Source: Aquimarina acroporae
Lineage (GTDB): Bacteria > Bacteroidota > Bacteroidia > Flavobacteriales > Flavobacteriaceae
Assembly (NCBI RefSeq): GCF_023195925.1
Contig: NZ_JALPRE010000001.1
Location: forward strand, 806,001-870,000
DNA: 64,000 nucleotides
Direction: 5' to 3'
Each line of letters begins with the position of its first letter. The first letter of the stretch is position 1. A program made the translations under genes and the position numbers. Of the stretch, positions 1 through 7,740 are shown piece by piece. The notes under the pieces were generated by a model, which made no database searches, was not told the origin of the DNA, and saw only the letters and a program-made list of their open reading frames with translations.

Positions 1-597
1 TTCCCGACTCACTGCTCTATTGGCTACAATATTTGTATTCTTTAGAGTTCGGTTTCTATTCTCACCCCTCGCTATTTTTGTGATTCTCTCTGAAACTACC
101 AATGTTAGTGTTACCGTATTAAATTCTTGACCTTCTACCACATATGAAAAAAGCAGCTCTGTATTATCTCGCTTTACATTTTCTAAAACAATAGTTTGTT
201 TTGTTTTTGATTTAGCATACTTTTCCAATGCATTATTTACTTTATACCTATTCGAACCTGTAAAGTGTTCATTACCATTTACTACCAATTGGGGTGTATA
301 TATAGACCTACTATTAAATTTTATTGCATATTCCCTTTGATAGTCACTAAAAGATTCTGAGCTAAAAGGGTCTCGCCATCCTAAACGGTTCCAATAATCT
401 ACATGATAAGACAAGACGAATACATTTTGATCTTTATATTTTTCATCAATCTGTTCCAAAAGTTCATCAGCAGCGGGACAGCTACTACATCCTTGTGAAG
501 TAAACAATTCAAACACTATAGGTCCAGTGGTATTTTCTTGAGCTACCAGACCAAACGAAGTAATTATCGTTAACGAAAGTATAAGCTTCTTTATCAT
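1..597 (-). CDS. DUF1223 family thioredoxin-like secreted protein (3' end cut off)
   Basis: The gene runs off the left edge; 199 codons are visible from ATG 597 with no stop. Residues 1-20 form a signal peptide ending LVAQ. The motif FTSQGCSSCPAAD carries a CxxC pair (C37, C40), and YHVDYWNRLGW follows. This is the start pattern of the DUF1223 family, which has a thioredoxin-like fold. Its reaction is not established; redox activity in the periplasm is an inference from the CxxC. The gene is divergent from the DUF4159 gene, with only 44 bases between the two starts, so they share one promoter region. Confidence 0.85.
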   Translation of the reverse strand, partial: MIKKLILSLTIITSFGLVAQENTTGPIVFELFTSQGCSSCPAADELLEQIDEKYKDQNVFVLSYHVDYWNRLGWRDPFSSESFSDYQREYAIKFNSRSIYTPQLVVNGNEHFTGSNRYKVNNALEKYAKSKTKQTIVLENVKRDNTELLFSYVVEGQEFNTVTLTLVVSERITKIARGENRNRTLKNTNIVANRAVSRE

Positions 598-641
598 CGA
601 GGTAATTTTAGTATTTTTAGACTCTAATTTAGACGCCACTT

Positions 642-1286
642 ATGCGAAAACTTACTGTATTCATCTTTATTATTTTTGTTTCCTTGACAGTTTATAGCCA
701 GGAGATAGCCATTCTACAGTATAAAGGCGGAGGTGATTGGTATAGTAATCCAACCGCTTTACCTAATTTAATTACTTTTTGTAATCGTAATATCAAAACC
801 TCGATAAATAGCAAACCAAAGACGGTAAAACCCGAAAGTGTAGATATTTTCCAATATCCTTATTTACATATGACGGGTCACGGTAATGTGTTTTTCACTG
901 AGGAGGATGCAGAAAATCTTAGAAATTATTTACTAAGCGGCGGCTTTTTACACATCGATGATAACTATGGTATGGAGCCCTATTTAAAAAAAGAACTTCT
1001 TAAAGTTTTTCCTGACAAAGAATTAATAGAATTACCTGTTTCACATCCGATTTTTTCATCTAAATTTAATTTTCCTCAAGGGTTACCCAAAATTCATGAA
1101 CATGACGGTAAACGACCTCAAGCGCTAGGAATTATACATGAAGATCGATTGGTATTACTATTTACTTTTGAAAGTGATCTGGGAGATGGATGGGAAAACC
1201 CTGAAGTGCATAACGATCCCGAAGAGGTGAGACTTAAGGCTCTAAGAATGGGAGCCAATATCATTAAATATGCTTTTGAAAATTAA
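642..1286 (+). CDS. DUF4159 domain secreted protein
   Basis: A 214-residue protein with an N-terminal signal peptide (about residues 1-19, ending VYSQ). It shows the DUF4159 pattern: an early GGGDWYSNPT segment, then HMTGHGNVFFT and a glycine-rich LSGGFLHIDDNYG stretch near residues 76-110. Such proteins resemble class I glutamine amidotransferase-like folds, but no catalytic function is established. The stop overlaps the next start (TAATG), so it is translationally coupled to the rRNA/tRNA methyltransferase-like gene. The function is unknown. Confidence 0.85.
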   Translation: MRKLTVFIFIIFVSLTVYSQEIAILQYKGGGDWYSNPTALPNLITFCNRNIKTSINSKPKTVKPESVDIFQYPYLHMTGHGNVFFTEEDAENLRNYLLSGGFLHIDDNYGMEPYLKKELLKVFPDKELIELPVSHPIFSSKFNFPQGLPKIHEHDGKRPQALGIIHEDRLVLLFTFESDLGDGWENPEVHNDPEEVRLKALRMGANIIKYAFEN

Positions 1287-1810
1287 TGGCAGATCAACTT
1301 CATCACTACAATTCAAAATTTACAAAGAAGCAATTTCCAATTATTCTGGTTTGTGACCGAGTAAATTCACCTGCAAATATCGGGAGCATTTTTAGAATTG
1401 CTGATAGTTTTGGTGTATCACAAATTTATTTTGGAGGAGAAGATATTAATGTGGTAAGTAAACGAATGCAGCGTACATCCAGATCTACCCATAATGTAGT
1501 CCCCTACCAGGAAATTGAATCTTCAGTAGATGTTATTAAAAAACTTAAGGCTGAGGGGCATCACATTTTGGCACTAGAAATCACAAAAAACAGTATTCCT
1601 ATACATGAATATACCTTTACTACTAATCAAAAGCTTGTACTTGTTATTGGTGAAGAAAATTTTGGCGTTTCTGAAGACATTATTGTGCTCTGTGATAGCT
1701 GCCTTCATATTGAGATGTATGGTATTAACACTAGCATGAATGTAGCTAATGCTACTGGTATTGCTCTATATGAAATGGTTAAACAACTAGAATATTCATC
1801 TGATAATTGA
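1286..1810 (+). CDS. TrmH family (SpoU) RNA methyltransferase
   Basis: A 174-residue SPOUT-class methyltransferase. The visible signatures are NIGSIFRIADSFG near residue 32, LVIGEENFGVS in the middle, and the C-terminal SMNVANATGIALYEM motif that forms the SAM-binding knot. Members methylate the 2'-O of ribose in tRNA or rRNA. The short length, with no N-terminal substrate-binding domain, fits the TrmH/TrmL-like group; the exact target cannot be told. The start overlaps the DUF4159 stop by one base. Confidence 0.9.
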   Translation: MADQLHHYNSKFTKKQFPIILVCDRVNSPANIGSIFRIADSFGVSQIYFGGEDINVVSKRMQRTSRSTHNVVPYQEIESSVDVIKKLKAEGHHILALEITKNSIPIHEYTFTTNQKLVLVIGEENFGVSEDIIVLCDSCLHIEMYGINTSMNVANATGIALYEMVKQLEYSSDN

Positions 1811-1834
1811 AAAATATTTCTACCAAAGAGAAAC

Positions 1835-1849
1835 TTTGTAACTTTAAAA
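1835..1849 (+). promoter_or_regulatory. candidate promoter box TAACTTTA
   Basis: The 15 bases TTTGTAACTTTAAAA lie 26 bases before the AI-2E permease start, and the identical 15-mer occurs at 56212-56226 before the PAS kinase gene. TAACTTTA resembles the Bacteroidota -7 box TAnnTTTG with its last base changed. Promoter activity is inferred. Confidence 0.4.
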
Positions 1850-1875
1850 CTCATTTTTACAAAACTTTGTAATCT

Positions 1876-2964
1876 ATGAATTCAAAAACAATCGCATACG
1901 GGATACTAAGAGCAGTAGCTATTATAGTTGGTGTATTAGGATTATTATGGTTTCTATATCAAATTAGGTCTGTATTAATCTACATTGCATTTGCTGCAGT
2001 AATTTCACTTATGGGGAGACCATTGGTATCTTTTTTGAAAAGAAAACTGAAATTTAACAATACCCTGGCAGTTGTTTTTACACTATTTATCACCTTAGGC
2101 TTATTCTTTAGCATTTTTATGCTGTTTGTACCCATAATTACAGAACAGGGACAGCTTATTGGAGAAATTAATATTAATCAAATTGGTGATGATCTCGATA
2201 GATTAAATCAAGAGGTAAGCGATTATTTTAATGTTGAAAAGCTAAGTTTTGTAGAACTGTTTAAACAAACCGATCTCATGCAGTTTTTTGATTTAAAAGC
2301 TGTACCTAATATGATTAATTCATTTTTAAGTGGTTTTGGAGCCGTATTAATTGGTTTATTCTCTGTACTTTTCATTTCTTTCTTTCTCCTCAAAGACAGT
2401 TTACTACTGGAGAATAGCCTTTTGGTATTTGCAAAGAAAGAGGATGAAAATAAATTCATGAGGGCCTTTACAAAAATCAAAGATTTACTGTCAAGATACT
2501 TTGTAGGATTGTTGCTTCAAGTCGTTATCTTATTTGTGCTATATACCATTCTTTTATTAATTTTTGGAGTACACAATGCCATAGCGGTAGCCTTGATTGC
2601 GGCAATTCTAAATCTTATTCCTTACATCGGCCCCTTATTTGGTGGAATATTTATGATCTTTTTAGCCACTACTAGTAACCTTGGATATGATTTTCAAACA
2701 GTAATGCTTCCTAAACTATTGTACATACTCATTGGGTATCTCATTATACAACTTATCGATAATTTTATAAATCAACCATTGATTTTTGGAACCAGTGTAA
2801 AATCCCACCCGCTGGAGATATTTCTTGCCATACTTATTTTTGGTTTATTATTTGGTATAGGAGGTCTTATTGTTGCCGTACCATCATACACAGCGATAAA
2901 AGTAATAGCAAAAGAGTTTTTATCTGAATATAAGATTGTAAAAACATTAACCAAAGACCTATAA
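1876..2964 (+). CDS. AI-2E family (PerM/TqsA-like) membrane transporter
   Basis: A 362-residue integral membrane protein with about eight hydrophobic segments. The order matches the AI-2E transporter family (PF01594): two N-terminal helices, a soluble stretch at about residues 90-145, then a helical bundle with NLIPYIGPLFGGIFM and the LIDNFINQPLIFG motif near residues 295-310. Family members export AI-2 or act as ion antiporters, so the substrate here is unknown. It is transcribed alone or with the methyltransferase gene 31 bases downstream. Confidence 0.9.
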   Translation: MNSKTIAYGILRAVAIIVGVLGLLWFLYQIRSVLIYIAFAAVISLMGRPLVSFLKRKLKFNNTLAVVFTLFITLGLFFSIFMLFVPIITEQGQLIGEININQIGDDLDRLNQEVSDYFNVEKLSFVELFKQTDLMQFFDLKAVPNMINSFLSGFGAVLIGLFSVLFISFFLLKDSLLLENSLLVFAKKEDENKFMRAFTKIKDLLSRYFVGLLLQVVILFVLYTILLLIFGVHNAIAVALIAAILNLIPYIGPLFGGIFMIFLATTSNLGYDFQTVMLPKLLYILIGYLIIQLIDNFINQPLIFGTSVKSHPLEIFLAILIFGLLFGIGGLIVAVPSYTAIKVIAKEFLSEYKIVKTLTKDL

Positions 2965-2995
2965 GATCAGAAGTTCAACTAGGGAACACAACAGA

Positions 2996-4186
2996 TTGAA
3001 TCCAGATATTTTAAATACCGAAGTTCAGGAGTTTATAGTAGAAAAATCAAATGCTCCTATCGATTTGAATGCGCTTATTCTAAAAGGAAGTCCTTTTGAG
3101 CATATCAATATAAAAGAATTGGCCCAACAAATTAAAGGGCGCTTAACGGCCAAAAACAAAATCCCCTCGTGGTTTACTAAGAGATCGATATATTACCCAC
3201 CAACACTAAACTTAGAGCAAACTTCTTCTGAAGCGACAGCAATTTATAAATCACAATTAGTATCAGGCGAAACACTTATAGATGTTACTGGCGGACTAGG
3301 AATCGATGATTATTTCTTCTCTAAAAAAGTAAATCATATAACCCATTGCGAGTTGAATACAGAATTAAGTAAAATCGCAACACATAACTTTGCTATCCTA
3401 CAAGCAGAAAATATCAAAACGATAGCAAATGACGGTTTAAAGGTTTTGGAAGATATGGAACATGTGGATTGGATTTACATAGATCCTTCACGTCGTCATG
3501 ATCACAAGGGAAAGGTTTTTTTCTTAGAAGATTGTTTACCCAATGTTCCCGCACAATTAGATTTCTTATTTTCTAAAAGTACTAATATCCTTATTAAAAC
3601 CTCTCCCCTTTTAGATATTCAATCTGGAATAAACTCTTTGCAATATGTAAAAGAAATTCATGTGGTTGCTGTAGAAAATGAAGTAAAAGAACTTCTTTGG
3701 TTACTAGATGGAAAAACCCATAAAAACATTTTGGTTAAGACTATCAATATCCGTAAAAAAGGAGATCAATTGTTCTCTTTTTACTTAGAGGAAGAACATA
3801 TTCATTCTATAGATTATGGTTTCCCAAAAAAGTTTTTGTACGAACCAAATGCAGCTATTCTAAAAAGTGGAGGATTTCAAAGTGTAGCGCATCAACTAGA
3901 GTTAGTAAAATTACATCAACATTCGCATTTATACACTTCAGATAATTTATTCAATTTCCCTGGCAGGTGTTTTGAAATTATTTCGGTACTGCCCTATCAT
4001 AAAAAGAACATCTCTAAAGCAGGGTTTACGAAAGCCAATATAACTACACGTAACTTCCCTGAAACGGTGTCTAGCTTAAGAAAAAAGCTTAAAATTAAGG
4101 ATGGAGGCAATGATTACTTGTTTTTTACCACAGATAAGGAGGAGAATAAGCTCGTAATACATTGCAGAAAAGCTACTATCGTTTAG
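2996..4186 (+). CDS. THUMP-like class I SAM-dependent methyltransferase
   Basis: A 396-residue protein read from TTG at 2996; the N-terminal part starting NPDILNTEVQEFI fits the family and no ATG lies close by. The SAM-binding motif is LIDVTGGLGIDDYFF near residue 95, and the acceptor motif is WIYIDPSRRHDHKGK near residue 160. The C-terminal third resembles a THUMP-like domain. The family is widespread in Bacteroidota and probably modifies RNA; the target is unknown. Its 3' end overlaps the convergent next gene by 4 bases. Confidence 0.85.
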   Translation: MNPDILNTEVQEFIVEKSNAPIDLNALILKGSPFEHINIKELAQQIKGRLTAKNKIPSWFTKRSIYYPPTLNLEQTSSEATAIYKSQLVSGETLIDVTGGLGIDDYFFSKKVNHITHCELNTELSKIATHNFAILQAENIKTIANDGLKVLEDMEHVDWIYIDPSRRHDHKGKVFFLEDCLPNVPAQLDFLFSKSTNILIKTSPLLDIQSGINSLQYVKEIHVVAVENEVKELLWLLDGKTHKNILVKTINIRKKGDQLFSFYLEEEHIHSIDYGFPKKFLYEPNAAILKSGGFQSVAHQLELVKLHQHSHLYTSDNLFNFPGRCFEIISVLPYHKKNISKAGFTKANITTRNFPETVSSLRKKLKIKDGGNDYLFFTTDKEENKLVIHCRKATIV

Positions 4187-4659
4187 TTAGAGAATTCGGG
4201 TGCATTATCGATATACCCTTCTATATACTCCTTTAACTCTATTTCTTTTATAGCCTCTACATTTTTGAGCATAAAATCTTTATCCTCATCGATATTTTTA
4301 TAATACCCAACAATTTTGGGTGCATTGGCCTGAATACTAAGTCGTATCATTCTAAGCTCTATATTTTCTGGCTCGGCTTGAATAGCTTCTTCTATCATTT
4401 TTTTTCCTTTGTTGAAATGAGATAGTTTAGAAAAAGGGTTCCAACCAAAAGAAGCCTTCAATGCCAGTGCGGCCCCATGATAACCTTTGTAAACTGCTCC
4501 CTTATTCCTGAGTCCTTTTTGAGTTAATTCATAGAACTCATCCGCCTTTTCTTTTGAGCTATTACAATGTTTATAAGAATTTCGTATTTCTTCTACCGAT
4601 ACAACATCTGTTAACGGCTTAAAACCACAAAGAATAAATAGAGCAATTACAATTTTCAT
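4183..4659 (-). CDS. small secreted protein of unknown function, TPR-like
   Basis: A 158-residue protein with a short N-terminal hydrophobic segment (about residues 1-14). The rest is helical and charged: alternating small helices around NKGAVYKGYHGAALALKAS and MIEEAIQAEPENIELRMIRLS look like TPR-type pairs. I recognise it only as a type common in flavobacteria. It lies 15 bases after the larger secreted protein gene and is probably co-transcribed with it. Function unknown. Confidence 0.6.
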   Translation of the reverse strand: MKIVIALFILCGFKPLTDVVSVEEIRNSYKHCNSSKEKADEFYELTQKGLRNKGAVYKGYHGAALALKASFGWNPFSKLSHFNKGKKMIEEAIQAEPENIELRMIRLSIQANAPKIVGYYKNIDEDKDFMLKNVEAIKEIELKEYIEGYIDNAPEFSN

Positions 4660-4674
4660 AAAACGAATTAAATC

Positions 4675-6297
4675 TTATTGGGCTAACGATACTTTAAGTA
4701 ATAAATTATTCTTTTTACCATCATATGCCTCAAAAATCATATCCTTATTTGGCAAAGTCGCTGCTTTGGTAAGCTCTAACACATCTAAACGGGAGTTTCT
4801 AATATCGCTACCTGTTAAAATAGCCTCTTTGGTCACTTCTCCTGTACTATCATCAATCACATAAGAAGTCATATAAATAAATTCTTTTTTGCCATCAAAA
4901 TAACGCGTTGGTGCTTCCTCAAAAGATCGTTTAAGGTTGGTGAAATCGTCAATATAAAATAAGTAGTGTTTACCTCCGTTCATAAAATTAAGATAAGACA
5001 TACTTCGCTTACTTACAGTTCCTAATTGATTCTTTGGTAATTTATGAACCCAAGCCAAAGAATTATCACTTTTAAGTTTAAAAGCAAAAATATCTCTATA
5101 ATAATATCTATAAGTCGTTCTTGAACCAGAAGAGCTAGAAGTTGTAAATGTTTCTACATATCGTTGTTCTCCAAGGATGGTAGTACTACCATCTGCATTG
5201 AGTATCACGTCATTTACTCGGAGGTTTTCCAGATCTTTTATATCATCTTCCTTCTGTGTACCTTCGTTGATACGAGCCTCACGCTCTAGTATCCATTTTT
5301 GATTGATTTGCCCAGAAATATCTCCTTTGGTTATCGAGCTCACAGCCCCATCATCTCCAAGTGTTGCAGAGAACACACCTGAGATTTCTGCTTTATTGGC
5401 ATTGTTCGCATAAAATCCAGAAACTCGAGCTTTTCCGCTATTGTCAAATTCTATAACCCCATCGGTAATAGAATGTCCTGAAATGCTTAGTTTATTTGCC
5501 GCAACAGGACCACTATTTTCAGTAATTCTATACACCTCGGTAACGTAAGATGTTTCTATTTTATCTTTATCATCAGAAACCTCATCAAAAAAAGATGCAG
5601 TCATATAAAAGTTACCATTATCGTCGATTGCAAAATCTTCACCTTGCATAAGATTTGAAGGATGAGGCATTGTTACTTTCCTTCTCCACAATAAGTTAAG
5701 ACCATCACTAAAAACGGTCACCCCTACCTTATCTGGTTTATTATCGGCTGTTTTTATTCTAAACAAAACCAATAATTTTCTTCCGTTTGGAGATTTTTTA
5801 AACACAAACTGATTTATTCTTCCTCCTGCGTCGTAACCATAAGTACTTTTGAACCCAAAGTCTTTTGCTACGCTTTCTTTATCATTTACCAGTTGAATGG
5901 GTTTTTCTGCAACTATTCCTGTAAGAGATACTTTTTGCCCATAAGCACGATTGCTCTTAGTATAAAAAACCACCGCTTTATCATTAAGCTTCATCACCGT
6001 TTGAAAATCACCTTTGTCCTCAATAACTTGTCGTTGTTTTATATCTTCCTTAAGATCTTCTAGGTTGAATCGCTGTATAGTCATCGAATTACGTCCTTTT
6101 TTAATAGAAACCAATCTATTATTAGCAGCTACGTAGTAGGTATTGAGGTTCTTTATTCGTTTATACTTTTCACCAGTCTTAAAAGAAAAATCTTCTAGAA
6201 GTATTGGTTTTTGAGCATTGGCAAGGTTACTGATAAAAAAACTACATATCAATAGATAGAATAGTTTTGTTTTTGATAGGTTTTTAAAGGCGTTCAT
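4675..6297 (-). CDS. large secreted protein of unknown function
   Basis: I start it at ATG 6297 (MNAFKNLSKTKLFYLLICS...), which gives a normal signal peptide cut after NLANAQ; the longer start at 6321 would add eight residues before the signal. The mature part of about 510 residues is rich in beta-strand patterns, with phrases such as DGNFYMTASFFDE, ADGSTTILGEQRYVE and GKHYLFYIDDF that recall WD40 or beta-propeller-like blades. No catalytic motif is seen. It is the upstream gene of a two-gene minus-strand unit. Function unknown. Confidence 0.7.
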   Translation of the reverse strand: MNAFKNLSKTKLFYLLICSFFISNLANAQKPILLEDFSFKTGEKYKRIKNLNTYYVAANNRLVSIKKGRNSMTIQRFNLEDLKEDIKQRQVIEDKGDFQTVMKLNDKAVVFYTKSNRAYGQKVSLTGIVAEKPIQLVNDKESVAKDFGFKSTYGYDAGGRINQFVFKKSPNGRKLLVLFRIKTADNKPDKVGVTVFSDGLNLLWRRKVTMPHPSNLMQGEDFAIDDNGNFYMTASFFDEVSDDKDKIETSYVTEVYRITENSGPVAANKLSISGHSITDGVIEFDNSGKARVSGFYANNANKAEISGVFSATLGDDGAVSSITKGDISGQINQKWILEREARINEGTQKEDDIKDLENLRVNDVILNADGSTTILGEQRYVETFTTSSSSGSRTTYRYYYRDIFAFKLKSDNSLAWVHKLPKNQLGTVSKRSMSYLNFMNGGKHYLFYIDDFTNLKRSFEEAPTRYFDGKKEFIYMTSYVIDDSTGEVTKEAILTGSDIRNSRLDVLELTKAATLPNKDMIFEAYDGKKNNLLLKVSLAQ

Positions 6298-6452
6298 AAC
6301 ATAAAATATGGGTCTATACACTACAAATATATAAAAAGGGTTGTTTTGATAGCATTCTACAAAGTTTAGACCAAAATTAAACTCAAGAAAAAACTGATTT
6401 TCAAGTTTTTAAAAACAAGGTTGAATTAAAAAGAAAATAATGCAAAAAAAAT

Positions 6453-6484
6453 GTTGCATTGTAGGGACATAAAAGCTACATTTG
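6453..6484 (+). promoter_or_regulatory. Bacteroidota-type promoter of the tRNA array
   Basis: TACATTTG at 6477-6484 matches the -7 consensus TAnnTTTG exactly. GTTG at 6453-6456 is a -33-like box 20 bases upstream. The tRNA-Ser gene starts 46 bases after the -7 box. No other transcript start is needed for the array. Confidence 0.7.
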
Positions 6485-6529
6485 CATCCGCATTTGAAAT
6501 ACTAATGCGGAGTTCTTAAAAAAATTAAA

Positions 6530-6613
6530 GGAGAGGTGGCAGAGTGGTAATGCAGCAGATTGCTAATCTGTCAACGCGAAAGTGTTGCCGGGGTTCGAGT
6601 CCCCGTCTCTCCG
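6530..6613 (+). tRNA. tRNA-Ser (GCU)
   Basis: A type II tRNA of 84 bases. The acceptor GGAGAGG pairs with TCTCTCC, the anticodon loop TTGCTAA carries GCT, and a long variable arm (ACGCGAAAGTGTT region) follows. The T-loop is TTCGAGT and the discriminator is G. CCA is not encoded. It is the first gene of the array. Confidence 0.95.
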
Positions 6614-6621
6614 CATTTTTT

Positions 6622-6696
6622 CGGGGTGTAGCGTAGCCCGGTCATCGCGCCTGCTTTGGGAGCTGGAGGTCGCTGGTTCGAATCCTGCCACCCCGA
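6622..6696 (+). tRNA. tRNA-Pro (UGG) with two U-U mismatches
   Basis: Acceptor CGGGGTG pairs perfectly with CACCCCG and the loop TTTGGGA carries anticodon TGG. Two stems each contain one T-T opposition: the anticodon stem CCTGC/GCTGG and the T-stem GCTGG/CCTGC. In both, GCAGG would pair fully. The gene may still fold, since all other pairs are intact. Its last 22 bases lie inside the first copy of the 87-bp tandem repeat. Confidence 0.85.
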
Positions 6697-6848
6697 CACA
6701 CATATTTTCGGTCGCGTAGCTCAGCTGGATAGAGCATCTGCCTTCTAAGCAGACGGTCACAGGTTCGAATCCTGCCACCCCGACACACATATTTTCGGTC
6801 GCGTAGCTCAGCTGGATAGAGCATCTGCCTTCTAAGCAGACGGTCACA
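6675..6848 (+). repeat. exact 87-bp tandem duplication across tRNA-Pro and tRNA-Arg
   Basis: Copy 1 is 6675-6761 and copy 2 is 6762-6848; I compared them base by base and found no difference. Each copy starts with GGTTCGAATCCTG, the T-loop sequence common to the Pro and Arg tRNAs, and a third GGTTCGAATCCTG closes the array at 6849-6861. The pattern is that of unequal crossing-over between T-arms of neighbouring tRNA genes, and it explains the chimeric gene inside. Confidence 0.95.
6710..6783 (+). pseudogene. chimeric Arg/Pro pseudo-tRNA
   Basis: The 5' part, with D-arm and anticodon arm (loop CTTCTAA, anticodon TCT), equals the real tRNA-Arg at 6797. After the T-loop the sequence switches to the tRNA-Pro 3' end. 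The acceptor GGTCGCG therefore faces CACCCCG, and only three of seven positions pair. The first T-stem pair is also lost. It could not form a normal acceptor stem, so I call it a pseudogene made by the tandem duplication. It would be transcribed with the array. Confidence 0.85.
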
Positions 6849-6870
6849 GGTTCGAATCCTGTCGCGATCA
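6797..6870 (+). tRNA. tRNA-Arg (UCU)
   Basis: 74 bases. Acceptor GGTCGCG pairs with CGCGATC (one G-T pair), the D-arm is GCTC/GAGC, the anticodon stem TCTGC/GCAGA holds loop CTTCTAA with anticodon TCT, and the T-stem is ACAGG/CCTGT. All stems are intact. The discriminator is A and CCA is not encoded. It is the last gene of the array and the intact partner of the chimeric copy upstream. Confidence 0.95.
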
Positions 6871-6871
6871 C

Positions 6872-6901
6872 AAAAAGCCTTACTTATGTAAGGCTTTTTT
6901 G
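6872..6901 (+). terminator. terminator of the tRNA array
   Basis: The hairpin AAGCCTTAC / GTAAGGCTT with a four-base loop is followed by a run of T. It lies two bases after tRNA-Arg. Confidence 0.9.
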
Positions 6902-6939
6902 TTTTGTATACTTTTAGAACTTTAATAATTAATAATTTC

Positions 6940-7668
6940 TTACGATCTTGTTTCTTTGATAATAGGAAGGTTAAAACCGGTTTGTTTCAAACTATCATAT
7001 TTTTTCTTATCAAACTTGTACAAATAAGCTCCTTTTTTTGAAGATGACTTGTCTTTGATTTCTGTATTCTTCAAAAAATCTAGAGAGAGCACTTTCTTTC
7101 TGAAGTTTCTGGTATCAATCTTCTTTTGAAAAATCTGTTCATATAACGTTTGCATCTGCGGTATGGTAAAATGCTCAGGAAGCAACTCAAAACCAATAGG
7201 AAAAAACCTGGCTTTATCCCTAAGCTTTTCCAATGCATCTTTGACCATTTGATCGTGATCTAAAACAAGTTTAGGTAAATCATCTAAGGAGAACCAATAA
7301 GCACCATGTTTGTTCACCAATTCTTTATCATGATCATCAATTCTTATTAAGGCATATTGTGCCACACAAACACATCTAGCTCCTGGATCTCTATTTACCT
7401 CTGTATAGGTTTTTAACTCATCTAAAAATATATTCTCGAGACCAGTGACGTCCTTTAAAGTTCGTAACGCCGCTTGATTTGCACTTTCCTCAGGTCGTAC
7501 AAAGCTGCCTATTAAAGACCAATCACCTTTTAACGGATCTATTTCCCGCTTAAAAACCAACAACTTGAGCGTTTCATTATCAAAACCAAAAATGATACAA
7601 TCCACAGCTACGTACATCTTTTCTTTATGTTCATACCAACTGTTTTGTTGATTTTTGGCAAATTCCAT
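6940..7668 (-). CDS. Nudix-fold transcriptional regulator (NrtR/AraR type), catalytically dead box
   Basis: A 242-residue protein: a Nudix domain (about residues 15-150) followed by a winged-helix domain (about 155-242, TLYEQIFQKKIDTRNFRKKVL). The Nudix box at 54-77 reads GSFVRPEESANQAALRTLKDVTGL-like; against the canonical REUxEExGU it has R69-T70 and D73-V74, so the metal-binding glutamates are lost. That is expected of Nudix proteins used as sugar-sensing regulators, such as AraR/XylR in Bacteroides. It is divergent from galKT, so control of galactose use is inferred. It probably binds the palindrome at 7692-7710. Confidence 0.85.
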   Translation of the reverse strand: MEFAKNQQNSWYEHKEKMYVAVDCIIFGFDNETLKLLVFKREIDPLKGDWSLIGSFVRPEESANQAALRTLKDVTGLENIFLDELKTYTEVNRDPGARCVCVAQYALIRIDDHDKELVNKHGAYWFSLDDLPKLVLDHDQMVKDALEKLRDKARFFPIGFELLPEHFTIPQMQTLYEQIFQKKIDTRNFRKKVLSLDFLKNTEIKDKSSSKKGAYLYKFDKKKYDSLKQTGFNLPIIKETRS

Positions 7669-7691
7669 ATAAATATTCTTTTAAATTTATT

Positions 7692-7720
7692 AAATGTAAT
7701 AAATACATTTATTATTTTTG
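7692..7720 (+). promoter_or_regulatory. galKT promoter with overlapping palindromic operator
   Basis: AAATGTA (7692-7698), five bases, then TACATTT (7704-7710) is a perfect inverted repeat; a second palindrome AATAAAT-AC-ATTTATT overlaps it. TATTTTTG at 7713-7720 matches the -7 box, and galK starts 20 bases later. A protein on the palindrome would cover the space just upstream of -7. The natural candidate is the divergent Nudix regulator. Confidence 0.6.
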
Positions 7721-7740
7721 TTATCAAATACAAACTGATT

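Noticed and set aside
6563..6871. Open frame on the minus strand across the tRNA array, with VAGFEPATS-like sequence
   Set aside because: It is the antisense reading of tRNA-Ser, Pro and Arg; such spurious proteins are common in databases and the internal repeat simply reflects the 87-bp duplication.
7627..7740. N-terminal extension of galactokinase
   Set aside because: It would cover the palindrome, the -7 box and the start of the divergent gene; the conserved protein begins at 7741.
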